Source: Shinisaurus crocodilurus
Lineage: Eukaryota > Chordata > Lepidosauria > Squamata > Shinisauridae
Direction of reading: 5' to 3'
Assembly: GCA_021292165.1 (NCBI GenBank)
Contig: CM037879.1
Location: 163,610,886-163,674,885 of the forward strand
Length of the DNA stretch: 64,000 nt
Under the pieces are notes generated by a model, which saw only the letters and a list, made by a program, of their open reading frames with translations, ran no database searches and was not told the origin of the DNA. Of this stretch, positions 54,722 to 64,000 are shown in pieces. The number at the start of each line of letters is the position of its first letter. The first letter of the stretch is position 1. The position numbers were made by a program, and so were the translations under genes.

Positions 54722-54762
54722 AAACAGCTCTTTAGAAGCCCACCACTTCTAAAGAGCTGTTT
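54722..54762. repeat. Perfect 16-bp hairpin
   Basis: AAACAGCTCTTTAGAA (54722-54737) and TTCTAAAGAGCTGTTT (54747-54762) are perfect complements separated by 9 bp. Confidence 0.95.
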
Positions 54763-55541
54763 TGTGGGTGGGGGCTTTAAGATTTTTGAACAAAGTGGGT
54801 TTGAATTTGAAAGGGATTTAGGTAAATGACTAAGTTGAAGGATTTTAATAGAAGAAGGGGTAGCGAAGAGGCTGGATCTGGTAGAATAAAGTAGGGTTAT
54901 ATGTATTAGTAATAAGTTGGTATTAGTAATAAGTTAGAAGGCATGTACTGAATTCTGGGGGGGGGGGGAAACAGCTTAAAATGTGGGGGTGAGGTTTTGG
55001 TGAAACAGTGGGAAAATATGTGGTTAAAATGGTTAAAATTAATATGAAATTTAGTCATGCAATTTTATTAATATATAAGAGTAGAAAGACCTAATATTGC
55101 TTACAATAGAAGAAAGGTTAGTGAAGACAGTGGATTAAGCTGAGAGGGTTAGACTTTCTTTGTTATTCTGTTGAAATAAGAGCTAATATTATTTTAAGGT
55201 TGAGTGGAAACCTCAGGCTTTTTGTAGAATTTAGGAAAATAAAAGATTGGTATATGTGTGAGTTGAATGAACTAGAAGAAAAATGTTGGACAATAGAAAA
55301 AAGTGAGGTATTTTTGTATCTATAGAGGAGGAGTAGTAGTAGTAGGTGATCACTTGTGACCGAGTAAGATTGTCTTCCAAGATAAAATTACAAAAAGTAA
55401 CTATTGTTACTTATATCTGCTGTGGAGAAGATCGGAAGTCCATTTTAGTTTAGTTTGTTGTTTATTCTGTATTTTGTAATGTTTGTGTTTTAATTTTCTC
55501 AAATAAAATTTAATTTAAAAATAAAATAAAATAAAATAAAG
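54763..55541 (+). mobile_element. LINE 3' UTR fragment with target duplication, probably L1
   Basis: Long AT-rich non-coding sequence ending in a polyadenylation-type AAATAAAAT and an (AAAAT)n tail. It is flanked by AAAGAGCTGTTTT on the left (54752-54764) and AAAGAGCCGTTTT on the right (about 55540), a 13-bp target duplication with one mismatch. No ORF remains. It lies directly in the hairpin's right arm. Confidence 0.65.
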
Positions 55542-57660
55542 AGCCGTTTTAGAAGGGACTCACTCATCTGCATCCATCAGTGAGGCTCCTACTCCGGCAG
55601 GCAGCGTTTTGCTTCTTCTTGCACGGCTTGTGGGCGAGCCCTTTGAACCTATGATCTCAGTCTCCTCTCATTAAAGTAGCTGCTCTCAGTGCCGTCACCA
55701 TCCACCTGTAGCCAGGGCTGGACCAAAACATTTTGCTGCCTGAAGTGGAGCAGCAAATGGCACCCCCTCCCGGGTCAAGGTGCACAGTACTCAAGGCCTC
55801 TCAGCGCCTGAGGTAGAAAATCTCACAATCTCCCTCCCTGGCCGTAAAAATGCAGTAATACTAAATTTAAAAACTTAACCATTTGCTGCCCTTTCATGAC
55901 CCCCAGAATTGACTGCTTTGCTCTGCCTGATGGTAGGTTTGGCCTTGCCTGTAGGTGGACTTTGGATCTTTACCCCAAGCCCACTCTGATTCAGGCCCAG
56001 GTGCCTTAGAAGCTTGGTCCAGATCCATAATGGCCCCAAATGCTCTCCTGCAGTGAGCTCTCTCACATCCTTTCTCTGTCCCAAGCTTGTCTGGTGTCAG
56101 GGTCTCTGTTAGACCCAAGATGCTGCAGTGACAATGTCCTGGGCCATCAGGTACCATGGGAAATGTAGTTCTCAGAGTTCCAGATGTCACTGCCACATTT
56201 CCCAGGATTCCTGGCAGCCCTGGATACTGCTGAAACATGTTGTAGTAGCATCAGTGGCCTACTGGAAGGCTCACTGTGAGCCTTCCTTGCTGTCATTGGG
56301 TAAGTTGGGAAAGGGAGGGGGATTGGCAAGAGGGTTTGGGGGGGTGGAGGCCCATAGTGGGGGTTACAATGAGGTGACTTCTAAGTCCTGTTGCGCTCCA
56401 GGCGTCATCTGGAACAGAACCTGAACTTGAAATGAGTGCATACTTCCTTACTGGGAAAAATGCAAAATTTTTACCAGATAGTACATCTGTTGCTATTGTG
56501 GGTGCCATATGGGAAGGCACTTGTGCATGAGTCACAGGCATTTATCTGCTATTCGTGGTGATACTATTAGTAATTGACAAAAAAAAGCTACCCCTGCCTG
56601 CTGAGGATGTGTGTAGAAAAGGGAGGGTCCATTTTTCTCAATTACATTATGCAGTGACTATGCATTCTCTTGTTGCACAACCTCTGAAACACTCATCTGG
56701 GAATTTGTTGTTGCCCCCCTTTAAACAAATATTTGAGAGTTGTGCATTCTCCCTCTCCTTTGTTGGACCAGTTTAGAAAAATCAGATCAAATCTATCAGT
56801 TCAAAAAAGAAAGCAAACAGCAACACAGCTATTCATGAGCAATAACCCCCCCACACACACACACAACACACACTCCTCCATCTGTTGTTTGTGAGTAGGA
56901 CAGCATGTTGTTGTTGCTGGATCAGAGTTGCAAGAGTACTGTGCAAAGGATAGAATGGAATTGCGACATGTTTTGTTGAAAAGCATACCCCCCCCAAATC
57001 TAAATATCCCTAGAATGTTTTTATATGGACTGAGTACTTCTATAGGCAAAAATAATTTCTGTAACATCCCTGAAAAGTGGTAATTCCCTATAAAAGTTTT
57101 CATTTTATAGTTAAGGAAGAGGAGCAAATTCTGCACCTCTTGTGCAATGTGTTCTTATACAGCCTAATTCCAGGAGGACTTCTTTTGGGCGTGACGCTGC
57201 CTGTTAAAATGGCAAGATTTGTTGGCCTGATCCTACCTCATGGAGCAACTGTGAAATCGCAGGGTAGGCTCTTTTCTTTGGAGGAAAGAACACATATGGT
57301 CCAGGCCAGGAACACCTTGGTTGGCTAGATAAAAGTTAGGTCTCCTGCTGTTTGACAAATGTTAACATGTCTACTGGAAAATACGTTGCTTTTGTTTCAA
57401 AAGGCTATGAGTATGCTCAGCTGAGTATGAGCTTTGTCTCCTTGGAGCCAACAGGATGACTTGTATTACTACTCTTGTCTTGATCTGATTGTAAGGGCAT
57501 CACAATCAGGGGAAAGAAGGAAATGTGCATGTCTGATTACTATTGTGATTGCCAAATGCCAAATTAATGGCTGATATTGTATATCATTTGTCCCAATTCA
57601 TATGATTCCCTCTGTTTCTGGTGTTCAGACTTTGAGTGCCATAATTTAAATAGCCAAAAT
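55542..57660. other. SIL1 large intron, mostly unclassified
   Basis: Contains the antisense counterpart of the 50320 repeat (about 55720-55945) and a diverged inverted pair near 56130-56235 (GAAATGTAGTTCTCAG, then TTTCCCAGGATTCC). A short (AC)n lies at 56853-56866. No exon. Confidence 0.35.
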
Positions 57661-58330
57661 GGCATCACCCACATACAAGAGGGGTATTAGCTGACTTGCG
57701 GGGGGTGGGGGGGCGGGACCCTGAGGTTTGCAAAGGTACAAGAATATTTTTTTATATATAAATTAAATATAAATTTACTTGGATTGCAGCCCATTTTAAG
57801 TATTTTAATGTATTTTACTAGTTTAAATCGTAATATTTATTGTTTGAGTTATTTTGCATACTGTACTGTGCTCTGGTGTAGAACGCAATATAAATTTGTA
57901 TTATTATTATATTATTATTTTCTTTAGGGGGAAATCATAAGGGGGGAGCCCAAAACACACACACCCCAGTCCAGTGAGATCTGAGCATGCTCAGTGGCCA
58001 CACAGTGCTGTCTGTTGAGGGGAGAACAGAAAATGGGGGAGGGGAGTGGCTGGAATCCTGAACAGCAGCACTCTACGTTGCAACATTTTGTTGGAAGTCC
58101 CACTTGTGGAAATAGAATTTTGCATTCCGAACAAAGCCACTGATTTGGCTCTGGATCTTTAAAAAAAATGATAGCTTTGTATGGCCTGAAGGCATATGAT
58201 GAGGCAGCCTTGATGAAGCCAAGCCGGCCTGCGTCTGGGATGGCAAGAGTTCCTGGGCACTCCAAGCACACCACCTTTTAGTTCTATGGAAGAAAAGTGG
58301 GATATAAATGTAACGTAATAAATAAGATTT
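57661..58330. repeat. Retroposon debris with (ATT)n tract
   Basis: G-run (57700-57712), ATT repeats (57900-57920) and a tail-like GTGGGATATAAATGTAA at 58291. Family not resolved. Confidence 0.4.
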
Positions 58331-59047
58331 GCAGCGCCAGCTGAGCCAACGAGGCGTTGGCCCATTTTATATTCCCCGAGGGAAGCTGCATCTGCGTTGT
58401 TATGCCTTTACCTTTTGTGGAGGGCACATCTATTCTCTTTGAGCTGAAAGACTGATCCTAGAATGAGGTTATGTGCAGTCGTGGATAATAAGTGTTTAAA
58501 CAAACCGTCATGTTAATAAGAAACAGAGCCTCGGAGAAGTGGAAAATGAGCTTGAATTAAAAAAAATATATGGAACAGATGTGACATAAAGTGAGCAGAT
58601 TATTCCATTAATCTGTGTAAATAAAACTCAAGGGAGAAAACACTGGGAGAGATTCCCTTGCTAAAGCAGCACCTGTAGTGAAGGAAGGGTGTTTTATTAA
58701 TAAAAGACCCTGTGACTCTTAAGAGCTAAAATGCCTCGTGTATCCTTTATGTACTACATCTCATTTCCATTGCTAGTCAAATTTCCCTTCCTATTTCACT
58801 GCTGATTATAGTCGTTTTTCAGCTTTCGTCTGTTGCTTACAGTCCTGCAATATTAAGCTCATGTCGTAATTGGCACTGCTAGCTAGCTACATCCAAAGGC
58901 TTGTTTTCTTCCCACTGACATTTTTTGCCAAAGCGTTTCACTTTGTAGAGAATTGGGAATGTCCGTTGCACTTCACCGCATATCCAAAGCTGCATTAATC
59001 TGTATTTCATATTACATGAAGTCCAACATGCCATCGTTCTGCCTTTG
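58331..59047. other. SIL1 large intron, possible conserved non-coding stretch
   Basis: Repeat-free by eye, particularly 58630-59020, and with no ORF. Possible regulatory element; unproven. Confidence 0.3.
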
Positions 59048-59181
59048 TTGGCATTAGCAGTTTACATAAGGGCTTCAGGCAAAACTTCTCAAAAGGAGAA
59101 GGAAGCCTTTGCTCTTGGCATTAGCAGTTTACATAAGGGCTTCAGGCAAAACTTCTCAAAAGGAGAAGGAAGCCTTCACTC
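59048..59181. repeat. 67-bp tandem duplication
   Basis: Two adjacent copies (59048-59114, 59115-59181) differ only at two neighbouring positions near the end. They create the duplicated peptide seen in the plus-strand open frame, which is not a gene. Confidence 0.95.
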
Positions 59182-59758
59182 GGTTTGCTCTCCTTACCCA
59201 TTGACAACATCCCAATCCACCTCATTGATCTGTCACGAAGCCTTGGTTTTCTCTTTAACTCTGCTCTCTCCTTTGCCCTCCATATTCAGTCTGTCACCAA
59301 ATCATGTCGCTTCTCCCTGTACAACATTACAAAAAATACAGCCCTTTCTGTCCCCTCAGCAAAAACTGGTCTGTGCCCTGGTCATCTCTTGCTTCCACTA
59401 CGGCAATGTTCTCCTCTCTGGTCTTCTGTTGTCTCACCTTGGTCCATTCATGTCCATCCAGCATGCTGCTGCCAAAGGTATTCACCTCTCTTGTTGCTCT
59501 GACCATGTGATGCCCCACCTTTAAATCTATACTTCCTCCTCAAATCTCACCTTTCCCAGGAAGCCTTTGGAGCAGCCAATACTCTTTTGCAACTAAGCCC
59601 AAGTACATGTCATTGGCATAATTACATGCTCTTCTCCTGTTTACCCTGCCTTCATTCCACCCCACCCCTTTCTTCTGTTGTTTTTCTGTGTCCAGATTGT
59701 AACTCCTTGGGATAGGAACCTGTCAAAGTTGTTCTTCGTAAAGCACATGTACACAGAC
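59182..59758 (+). mobile_element. L2-type LINE 3' end
   Basis: Broken frames read SRSLGFLFNSALSFALHIQS, LVCALVISCFHYGNVLLSGL, SIQHAAAKGIHLSC and DHVMPHL, the usual order of an L2-type reverse-transcriptase end. Then comes a 3' UTR with AGATTGTAACTCCTTGGGA and GTAAAGCACATGTACA. It ends at the TCC repeat. Confidence 0.8.
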
Positions 59759-59812
59759 TCCTCCTCCTCCTCTTCCTCCTCCTCCTCCTCCTCCTCCTCC
59801 TCATCATCATCA
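59759..59812. repeat. (CTC)n/(ATC)n microsatellite
   Basis: About 14 TCC units with one interruption, then four ATC units. It forms the simple-repeat end of the LINE and gives a spurious polyserine frame. Confidence 0.95.
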
Positions 59813-60021
59813 ATACTCTACCAGCATAAAAGAAGCTGTGATTTTGTCTCCTCTCAGCTACCTATAATACACAACTAATAGAGCAATTCCACAGCTCAGT
59901 AGTAACCACATCAGAAAGCTGAGATTCAGCTCAGGGGGAAGGACTAAGACTTTGGGTTGTAGGCTAACAAAACGAGGGATGCTGGAGGCAAGGGCAGGCA
60001 AATCATCTAGAGTAGCTAGGA

Positions 60022-60373
60022 CAGTGGTGTTGAACCTCAGACCCATGGGCCAAACCTGGCCCTTGTAGGGGTCCCAATCTCACTCTCTGGCATTCCCCAG
60101 ATGGCCACACACCCCCCCCCCCGCCACCATGATCGTTTGGTTGTTTCCCGACTTCTGCACAGGTTTTTTTCCCCCATTCTAAAAGGTTGGAATACCTCTC
60201 CTAAAGCTTAATAACTGGCAGTAAGAGCTTTAAGCTAAAATATGCTGGCATTTCTGGTATTTTGGGTCCTGCCCCCTATTGCCTTCAACCCTGCCCACTA
60301 CTGGAATGCGGCCCCTGAGAGCTTCTCTGAAATTGCATTCGGCCCTTGGGCTGAAAAAGGTTCAACAACCCTG
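60022..60373. mobile_element. hAT (Charlie-like) element, complete ends
   Basis: A 352-bp non-coding element starting CAGTGGTGTTGAACC and ending GGTTCAACAACCCTG. AGCTAGGA (60014-60021) and GGCTAGGA (60374-60381) form an 8-bp target duplication with one mismatch. A second copy is at 4170-4495. Confidence 0.85.
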
Positions 60374-60819
60374 GGCTAGGACATAGACATTGGCTCTGCC
60401 GGTGCTAGTGGACTTTGCAATCAGTGGGCAGAGGGATAGGCCGCACTCATGCAGTCACTTTTCCCCGCAAGATGGTGCTTTTTCAGGTTTACTGAGCAGC
60501 TCGATGGTGGTGGAAGTGATTAATATTACTGATCTGGCTTGGCAAAGTAACAGCACCTTTGCTATATAGGGCTCTCACATGATGTAACTTCCAGTAAGAG
60601 CAATTGTGATAGAAGTGGGGTGCCTTTTTAAAAAATAAATAAATCTGCCCCATTTAAAATAATACAGGGAAGCCTTGATGCCCGAGTGACAGGGTGGGGG
60701 ACATAGTTGTGTATTACTAACACACAAACATACTTCAAAGTTCGACATGGTTACACTGTAAACTCAACTGCTCAGGACTCTTAGTTTCAAAACAGGCTTG
60801 CCCATATTTTCATGTACTA
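60374..60819. other. SIL1 large intron, unclassified
   Basis: Nothing recognised. Confidence 0.4.
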
Positions 60820-61065
60820 CAGTCATGCCTTGGATTGAGAGCATAATTCGTTCCGGAAACGTGCTTGTAATCCAAAACACTCTTATATCAACACGAAATC
60901 CCCCCAAAAAAATTTGTACAGAGATTTTTAATTTAAGCCGTACTACAGTACTTGTATTGCAAGACGTCGCTTGTATATCAAGTAAAAAAAAATTAAATAT
61001 TTAAAAATTTGCTTGTCTTGCAAAACGCTCTCAAACCAAGTTACTTGTAATCCAAGGTATTACTG
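60820..61065. mobile_element. Tigger/pogo-like MITE, copy 3
   Basis: A 246-bp element, CAGTCATGCCTTGG to CCAAGGTATTACTG, with TA on both sides (60818-60819, 61066-61067). It is almost identical to the copy at 15562-15811, including the core, which suggests fairly recent activity of the family. Confidence 0.88.
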
Positions 61066-61067
61066 TA

Positions 61068-61676
61068 GTTTATTTTTAAAAAAACGGGGACCAAAGGGGA
61101 GGAAGTCTTAAGATACTCACAGTCCTTTCCCTCTTGCCTCTGGACTGGTGCCTTCCCAAAAATAATAACACATCCTCCCGCTCACATGACCTCAAAGGTG
61201 TAAACCAGAAGCACCTTTTGATCTTCTGCCACTTTGGCCAAGAGGAAAAAGGAGAACATCTTGCACTGTAATGCAGGATTTAAAAACACACAGCTGAAAT
61301 CCCATAGAGGTGGGATGATCTCCTTGCAATAAAGGGAGAACGTGACAGTTGTCAAGTTTCTTTTTTCATTTAAGGGTTCTTGCTTGTTTTGGCAGGTGTG
61401 TGCAAACACACATACGCTTCCTAAGAAATGAACTAGACTAGAGTTTCTCCCGTTATCAAGTTTCACCAGCAGGTGGCGACTCCTGAGGCAAAATAAATGT
61501 GGATGCTGTTTAGCAATACAATAGCACTGAAGGGCTTCACCTTCATTTAAAACCTTGCAAAATATTAAAAATAACTTGCCCCACAATTGTCTCTTGCAGA
61601 AGCCAGACTGCAGCAAAGTTTAAAGGATACTGAACAGTATTTGACTCTAATGAGTTTTTATTTTCTCTCTTCTCAG
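61068..61676. other. SIL1 large intron, 3' end
   Basis: The 144-codon minus-strand open stretch (61182-61616) has no domain. The end carries a pyrimidine tract (TTTTCTCTCTTCTCAG) that is the acceptor of the next exon. Confidence 0.55.
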
Positions 61677-61773
61677 CAACCCCCGAGTTCAAGTTGCAGC
61701 GATTGAGGGGGGCGCTTTACAAAAACTGCTTGTCATTTTGGCTACAGATCAGCCTCTGGCTGTGAAGAAAAAA
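61677..61773 (+). CDS. SIL1: SIL1 coding exon (residues 265-297)
   Basis: The exon completes the split serine (AG|C) and gives [20 protein letters not shown], then [12 protein letters not shown], close to human [20 protein letters not shown] and LATEQPLTAKKK. The donor GTAAGT follows at 61774, phase 0. It is an Armadillo repeat with the IEGGALQ turn. This is the last SIL1 exon in the window. The remaining domain and C-terminus, about a third of the ~460-residue protein, must lie beyond 64000. Confidence 0.97.
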
Positions 61774-61881
61774 GTAAGTGGGCAGCAACCTGTCTCTGAA
61801 TTATGCAGTTTGTATAATTGCATTTTGTACTAGAATGCGGATAGACCTCTCTGTTGGTGTACATGGATCTAAGGCGGTACC

Positions 61882-61882
<1 letters not shown>

Positions 61883-61914
<32 letters not shown>

Positions 61915-62070
61915 ATATTTATACCCTGCCTTTTTTCCTGCAAGGATCCCAAGGCGGCTTACATAATACACGCAGTGTTGGGATCAGTGCACTGGGTCAG
62001 AGTCAACCCTCAAATTAAGAGGGGCTGCGTCCCTTCACTGGGCAGCTAAGTTTACCTCCTTAAGTGTTTG
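61883..62070 (-). mobile_element. L2/SINE 3' tail with (GAT)n repeat, antisense
   Basis: A (GAT)n run (61883-61913) is followed by TTATATTTATACCCTGCCTT and CAAGGCGGCTTACATAATAC, the reverse of the retroposon tails seen elsewhere. Confidence 0.6.
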
Positions 62071-63039
62071 TCTTCCTCCTGGTTATTTCCAGACTTGATC
62101 ATCTTTTACATTTTGTAGCCAGCTCTATCTGAAGTGTTTTAGTGCAGGTATAGTATTATGCAAGATTGAAAGGCAAAGCAGCCTATCTAAGTGGTTCACA
62201 GTCTATGCTAGATAAAGAACAATGTGGGGGGGAAAGAAAGGAAGGAAGAAGATGTGTTGATTGGTTTTGGCCTCTGTGTATGTCCAGGCCTTCCCTCATC
62301 CACTGCTTCTCCACTGTAAAATCCCCTTTGCCAAAGTGGCTTTATTCAGATGTTTAATATTTATTTTTATTTTTAAGAGCACTGGAGCTCTGTCACATGC
62401 CTTGGAGTATAACCGACTGAATTGGGATTACTGAGGCATAATAAGCACTTTTCAGATCCTGTAAAGAGGAAGATGTGCTCGAACCTTGAGCTGCAGCACA
62501 TGGGCTGTAGAAGTGGTGATGGAGAGGATGGGCAGGCGGGTCAAGCACTTGTTGATTAAAATTTTAAGCAGAGCCAATATTTATTTGGTTGCAACTAGTT
62601 CTTTATGCAATCATATGAACAGATTCAATATGAAAATATAGATTGTATAGCTTTCTTCTCTGTAGTGCCATTTTCAATCTCATATGACCCTCTTTGGGAA
62701 CAGGTAAAGCAAAGCAAGTGGTACTGCCTTGCCTGGCCTAGCTGGGGTCACATTCCCCCTGAGGGATAAGGTTCAGAGCCTGCATTGCTGCTGGATAGCT
62801 ATGGGGTATCAGGGGTAAGGATTGGTTGATGAGCAGTCTTCAGCTGCTTCTGTCGGAGAATGATTTGGCGCCATTATCCATGCTTTAGTAACTCCTGCTT
62901 TTCACTTTACATGGGGCCAGCTTTTGAAGACAGGTTACACAGCGCAGTTAGCTACAGTAACTCACCTCCTGAGAGGGCAAGTTGTAGAAAGCATATGACA
63001 GCCTTTCTGGTTCCTCTGTACTTGTTGCTTGTCTGCTTC
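62071..63039. other. SIL1 intron, unclassified
   Basis: No exon matching the next part of SIL1 (expected to begin with VLFALCSLL-like residues) was found here or to the window end. Confidence 0.5.
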
Positions 63040-63447
63040 CTGGCTCAGTTCAAAGTGCTGGCATTGATCTTTAAAGACCCAGACAGTCTAGTGGCCTGCA
63101 TACATTAGGGGGCATCTCCTCCCATACATACTGGTGCAGAGCTGGGCCTTCTCTGTGGTGGTCCCCCCACACTGTGCAGTGTCCTCTCTAGTGGGGTGTG
63201 CCTGGCCCACAAGTTGATGGTCTTCTGGTGCCATCTCTTGCTGGTTGCCTGGTTACATTTTACACTGTGGTTGGTTGTTGGTTGTTTTAGTTAGCTGTTG
63301 AAGTTTAATCTGTCCGTTTCATTATGGTTTTATTGATGCTTCATGTATAATGGTTTGTTCTGGATCGTTCCTTATTTTAATTTGGCCATCCCTTTGAGTG
63401 CCACTTGACAACAGAGAATGTTGCTTATAAATGCCTAAATAAATAAA
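63040..63447 (+). mobile_element. L2-type LINE 3' end
   Basis: AQFKVLALIFKDPDSL is the end of the L2 reverse-transcriptase region. It is followed by a 3' UTR with a GTTTTATTG-rich segment, GAGTGCCACTTGACAAC and an AAATAAATAAAT tail. Confidence 0.7.
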
Positions 63448-63645
63448 TCCAGTATTGCTTCAGCAACCCACTGAGGTAGGTCAGTATTCATCCCATACTG
63501 TTAATGGGGGAGGGCTGAGGCTAAGGGAACTATGGTGCGTCCATGTACCCAGCGAGTCCAGGGATCTGGTGAGATTTGAACTGGGGACTTGCTGTCTCAC
63601 AGCTCTTGCCATTAACCACAACGCTATACCATGCCTGTGGTTCTG
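63448..63645 (-). mobile_element. tRNA-like SINE, antisense
   Basis: Reads ACCCACTGAGGTAGGTCAGT, GAGATTTGAACTGGGGAC and CATTAACCACAACGCTATAC, the reverse of a tRNA-type SINE head and body. Confidence 0.6.
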
Positions 63646-63659
63646 GCCCTTGAAAGCTT

Positions 63660-64000
63660 AAGGCTATATTTATTTATAGTGCCATCAGTGTGCACAATGC
63701 ATTACAGCATATAAGACAACAAGTCCGTGCCCCATGGAGCTTACATTCTAACATTTGATATGGGGAAAACAACAGAGGGAGGGGCAGGAAGTGGAGGGAG
63801 GAGTAAACAGGGAAGCTACATGCACTTGTTTTAGTTGCACCTGCTTAGGCTTCGTTATAGGCTGAGCTCCAGCATGGTGTGGGAACTGGTGGGACCGTGC
63901 CAAAGGCATCACGGAGAAGGTTGCTTTTGAGGAGGGATCTGAATGAAGTAAGAGAGGTGGACATCATGCAGGTGTCCTGGGGGGCACTTCCATGCATATG
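63660..64000 (-). mobile_element. L2-like LINE 3' end, antisense, cut by the window edge
   Basis: GTCCGTGCCCCATGGAGCTTACATTCTAAC is a typical reverse L2 3' UTR segment. TTGAGGAGGGATCTGAATGA further on fits the reverse of the ORF end. Continues beyond the window. Confidence 0.6.

Noticed and set aside
59045..59524. 159-codon plus-strand open frame with an internal peptide repeat
   Set aside because: Explained by the 67-bp tandem duplication joined to a degraded L2 reverse-transcriptase end.
59678..59878. Polyserine-encoding open frame
   Set aside because: Produced by the (TCC)n microsatellite.
61182..61616. 144-codon minus-strand open frame next to a SIL1 exon
   Set aside because: No domain and no known SIL1 antisense gene; the length is compatible with chance in this AT-balanced stretch.
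1..64000. CRISPR arrays, bacterial operons, tRNA genes
   Set aside because: None present; regular spacing occurs only in the SINE array, minisatellites and microsatellites described.

Overview
The window is vertebrate nuclear DNA, most likely from a squamate reptile (a lizard-like genome; species not identifiable from the sequence). It holds two divergently arranged protein-coding genes. The 5' part of MATR3 (matrin-3, nuclear RNA/DNA-binding protein) runs on the minus strand. The 5' two thirds of SIL1 (ER-lumenal nucleotide exchange factor for BiP/HSPA5) runs on the plus strand. The two genes are also head-to-head neighbours in mammals, which supports both calls. Everything else is intron or the shared promoter, densely filled with transposable elements. 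I saw no bacterial-type operon, CRISPR array or tRNA gene.

Layout: 1-9642 is MATR3 intron with LINE, hAT and foldback debris. 9643-10584 is the first coding exon of MATR3 (299 codons, ending inside zinc finger 1; the remaining exons lie to the left of the window). 10585-21782 is MATR3 5' intron. It contains a candidate extra exon near 13.5 kb, two Tigger/pogo-like MITEs, a complete solo retroviral LTR with target-site duplication, a 5S-rRNA-derived SINE and an L2 fragment. About 21.48-22.45 kb is a CpG-rich bidirectional promoter with two NRF-1-type sites, a CRE, a GC box and an inverted CCAAT box. SIL1 coding exons follow at 28889, 29287, 31308, 37053, 42192, 44570 and 61677. All seven are joined by consensus splice sites with matching phases and together give 297 residues. 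The remaining exons, expected to finish the Armadillo-repeat domain, lie beyond 64000.

The two genes do not share a pathway. MATR3 acts in nuclear RNA processing, whereas SIL1 releases ADP from BiP during ER protein folding. What they share is the promoter region.

The most unusual material is in the repeats. (i) A SINE family has a 5S-rRNA-like head (A-box, intermediate and C-box-like segments retained) and a CR1-like LINE tail. One locus carries it as a head-to-tail array with an exact 138-bp period, placed inside an older hAT-like palindrome. (ii) A family of complex multi-level foldback elements, rich in AACAACCC/GGGTTGTT, occurs at seven loci or more. Some copies are themselves hosts of nested hAT or LINE insertions. 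(iii) Several insertions still carry readable target-site duplications (hAT 8 bp, Tigger TA, LTR 5 bp). No novel protein-coding system was found.
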